From NCBI GenBank assembly GCA_021787935.1, contig JAJYLC010000023.1, forward strand, positions 1-32,045: a DNA stretch of 32,045 nt, in the 5' to 3' direction. This DNA comes from Chloroflexota bacterium (lineage in GTDB: Bacteria > Chloroflexota > Dehalococcoidia > SZUA-161). The position numbers were made by a program, and so were the translations under genes. The notes beneath the pieces were generated by a model that ran no database searches, was not told the DNA's origin, and saw only the letters and a program-made list of their open reading frames with translations. Shown here in pieces: positions 31,711 to 32,045 of this stretch; position 1 is the first letter of the stretch; the number at the start of each line of letters is the position of its first letter.

Positions 31711-31789
31711 GATTCATCCCGACTTGTCGGGAAGAATCTGTGATAGTAACGCAAGGCTAAGGACGAGATTCTTCGCTAAAGCTCAGAAT
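31711..31789. repeat. Repeat-like intergenic segment with two hairpins after marR
   Basis: GATTC..CCCGA (31711-31722) pairs with TCGGG..GAATC (31727-31738) except for one A-A mismatch; it could help end marR transcription but lacks a U run. Then ATTCT (31768-31772) and AGAAT (31785-31789) form a second dyad. The phrase GAGATTCTTCGC...GCTCAGAATGAC resembles dispersed intergenic repeats that I recall from several bacterial genomes; this is memory, not a search. Confidence 0.4.
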
Positions 31790-31853
31790 GACATTTTGAC
31801 TTAGGTGTTGAATATCTCACAGGCCTTCACCTGGTAGTAGTCGGAGTATTGAG

Positions 31854-32045
31854 ATGCGTGTGCTGATTACAGGTGGGACGGGAAATTTAGGGGTTAGTGT
31901 TTACAGGGCCTTCGCAAAAGAGGGATTCACTGTACGCCTGCTGTGTCACAGAAAGAAGGCCAAAAGTCCAGATTCCAATTTAGAGGTCGTATGGGGTGAC
32001 ATAACGCAGCCGGATTCGGTCAGGAAAGCAGTGGATGGAGTCGAT
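31854..32045 (+). CDS. NAD-dependent epimerase/dehydratase family protein, 5' part only
   Basis: The first 64 residues of an extended short-chain dehydrogenase/NmrA-like protein. MRVLITGGTGNLGVSVYRAF is the Rossmann start with the GxxGxxG NAD(P) loop; the basic residues in LLCHRKKAK after the second strand hint at NADP. VVWGDITQPDSVRKAVDGVD is the usual third-strand block. The ATG at 31854 follows GGAG by about eight bases. The gene runs off the right edge, so catalytic residues cannot be judged. It is 165 bases after marR with a repeat-like segment between, so it is not clearly in the same operon. Confidence 0.88.
   Translation, partial: MRVLITGGTGNLGVSVYRAFAKEGFTVRLLCHRKKAKSPDSNLEVVWGDITQPDSVRKAVDGVD

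Noticed and set aside
1-32045. CRISPR array, tRNA, rRNA, insertion sequence
   Set aside because: No regularly spaced repeats, cloverleaf sequences, rRNA stretches or transposase frames were seen in reading through the window.

Overview
The window looks like a piece of chromosome from an anaerobic bacterium, most likely a Dehalococcoidia-type Chloroflexota. That placement is an inference from gene style: class III CoA-transferase, tungsten aldehyde oxidoreductase, soluble multi-PAS kinase with NarL-type regulators, and MarR type. No rRNA, tRNA, CRISPR array or transposase was seen. Nearly all genes from 1 to 22.5 kb lie on the minus strand. They form what reads as a catabolic or lipid-modifying island working on CoA thioesters.

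Region 1 (1-2113, minus): the start of a CaiB/BaiF CoA-transferase that runs off the left edge, a 391-bp leader, and a polyferredoxin with an unusual N-terminal cysteine cluster. Region 2 (2171-12431, minus): six large FAD oxidoreductases of the phytoene-dehydrogenase/COG1233 superfamily. They are arranged as three tandem copies of a two-gene module (order A-B-A-B-A-B in transcription). A and B are clearly different subtypes, and every gene has its own good ribosome site. The polyferredoxin follows the last B gene and may be their electron partner. Region 3 (12907-15910, minus): a MoaD-like ubiquitin-fold protein, a ThiF/MoeB-like activator and a tungsten aldehyde:ferredoxin oxidoreductase, with a 32-bp perfect palindrome behind the latter.

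Region 4 (15980-22522, minus): a six-gene CoA operon. It holds two sets of the three-part module HMG-CoA-synthase-fold protein + SCP-x-type thiolase + DUF35 (zinc ribbon/OB fold), around one acyl-CoA dehydrogenase. In one set the DUF35 domain is fused to the synthase-fold protein. By eye, both synthase-fold proteins have lost all three catalytic residues (Glu, Cys, His) while both thiolases keep theirs. The module therefore resembles the PhlA/PhlC/PhlB C-acyltransferase plan more than mevalonate synthesis.

Region 5 (22523-26284): a divergent promoter region and a signalling set: a NarL/LuxR response regulator, a stand-alone receiver, and on the opposite strand a soluble four-PAS histidine kinase whose 3' end overlaps the receiver gene by 68 bp. 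The region in front of the regulator shares about 165 bp of sequence with the leader in front of the CoA-transferase 21.8 kb away, including a hairpin whose changes preserve pairing. This suggests that the two units are co-regulated, perhaps by this two-component system.

Region 6 (26558-32045): an ATC-hydrolase-family protein (plus). Then a minus-strand operon of APS kinase (cysC), PAPS-dependent sulfotransferase and a membrane-anchored beta-propeller protein, with a divergent MarR regulator and dyad operators between. Last comes the 5' end of an NAD-dependent epimerase/dehydratase that runs off the right edge.
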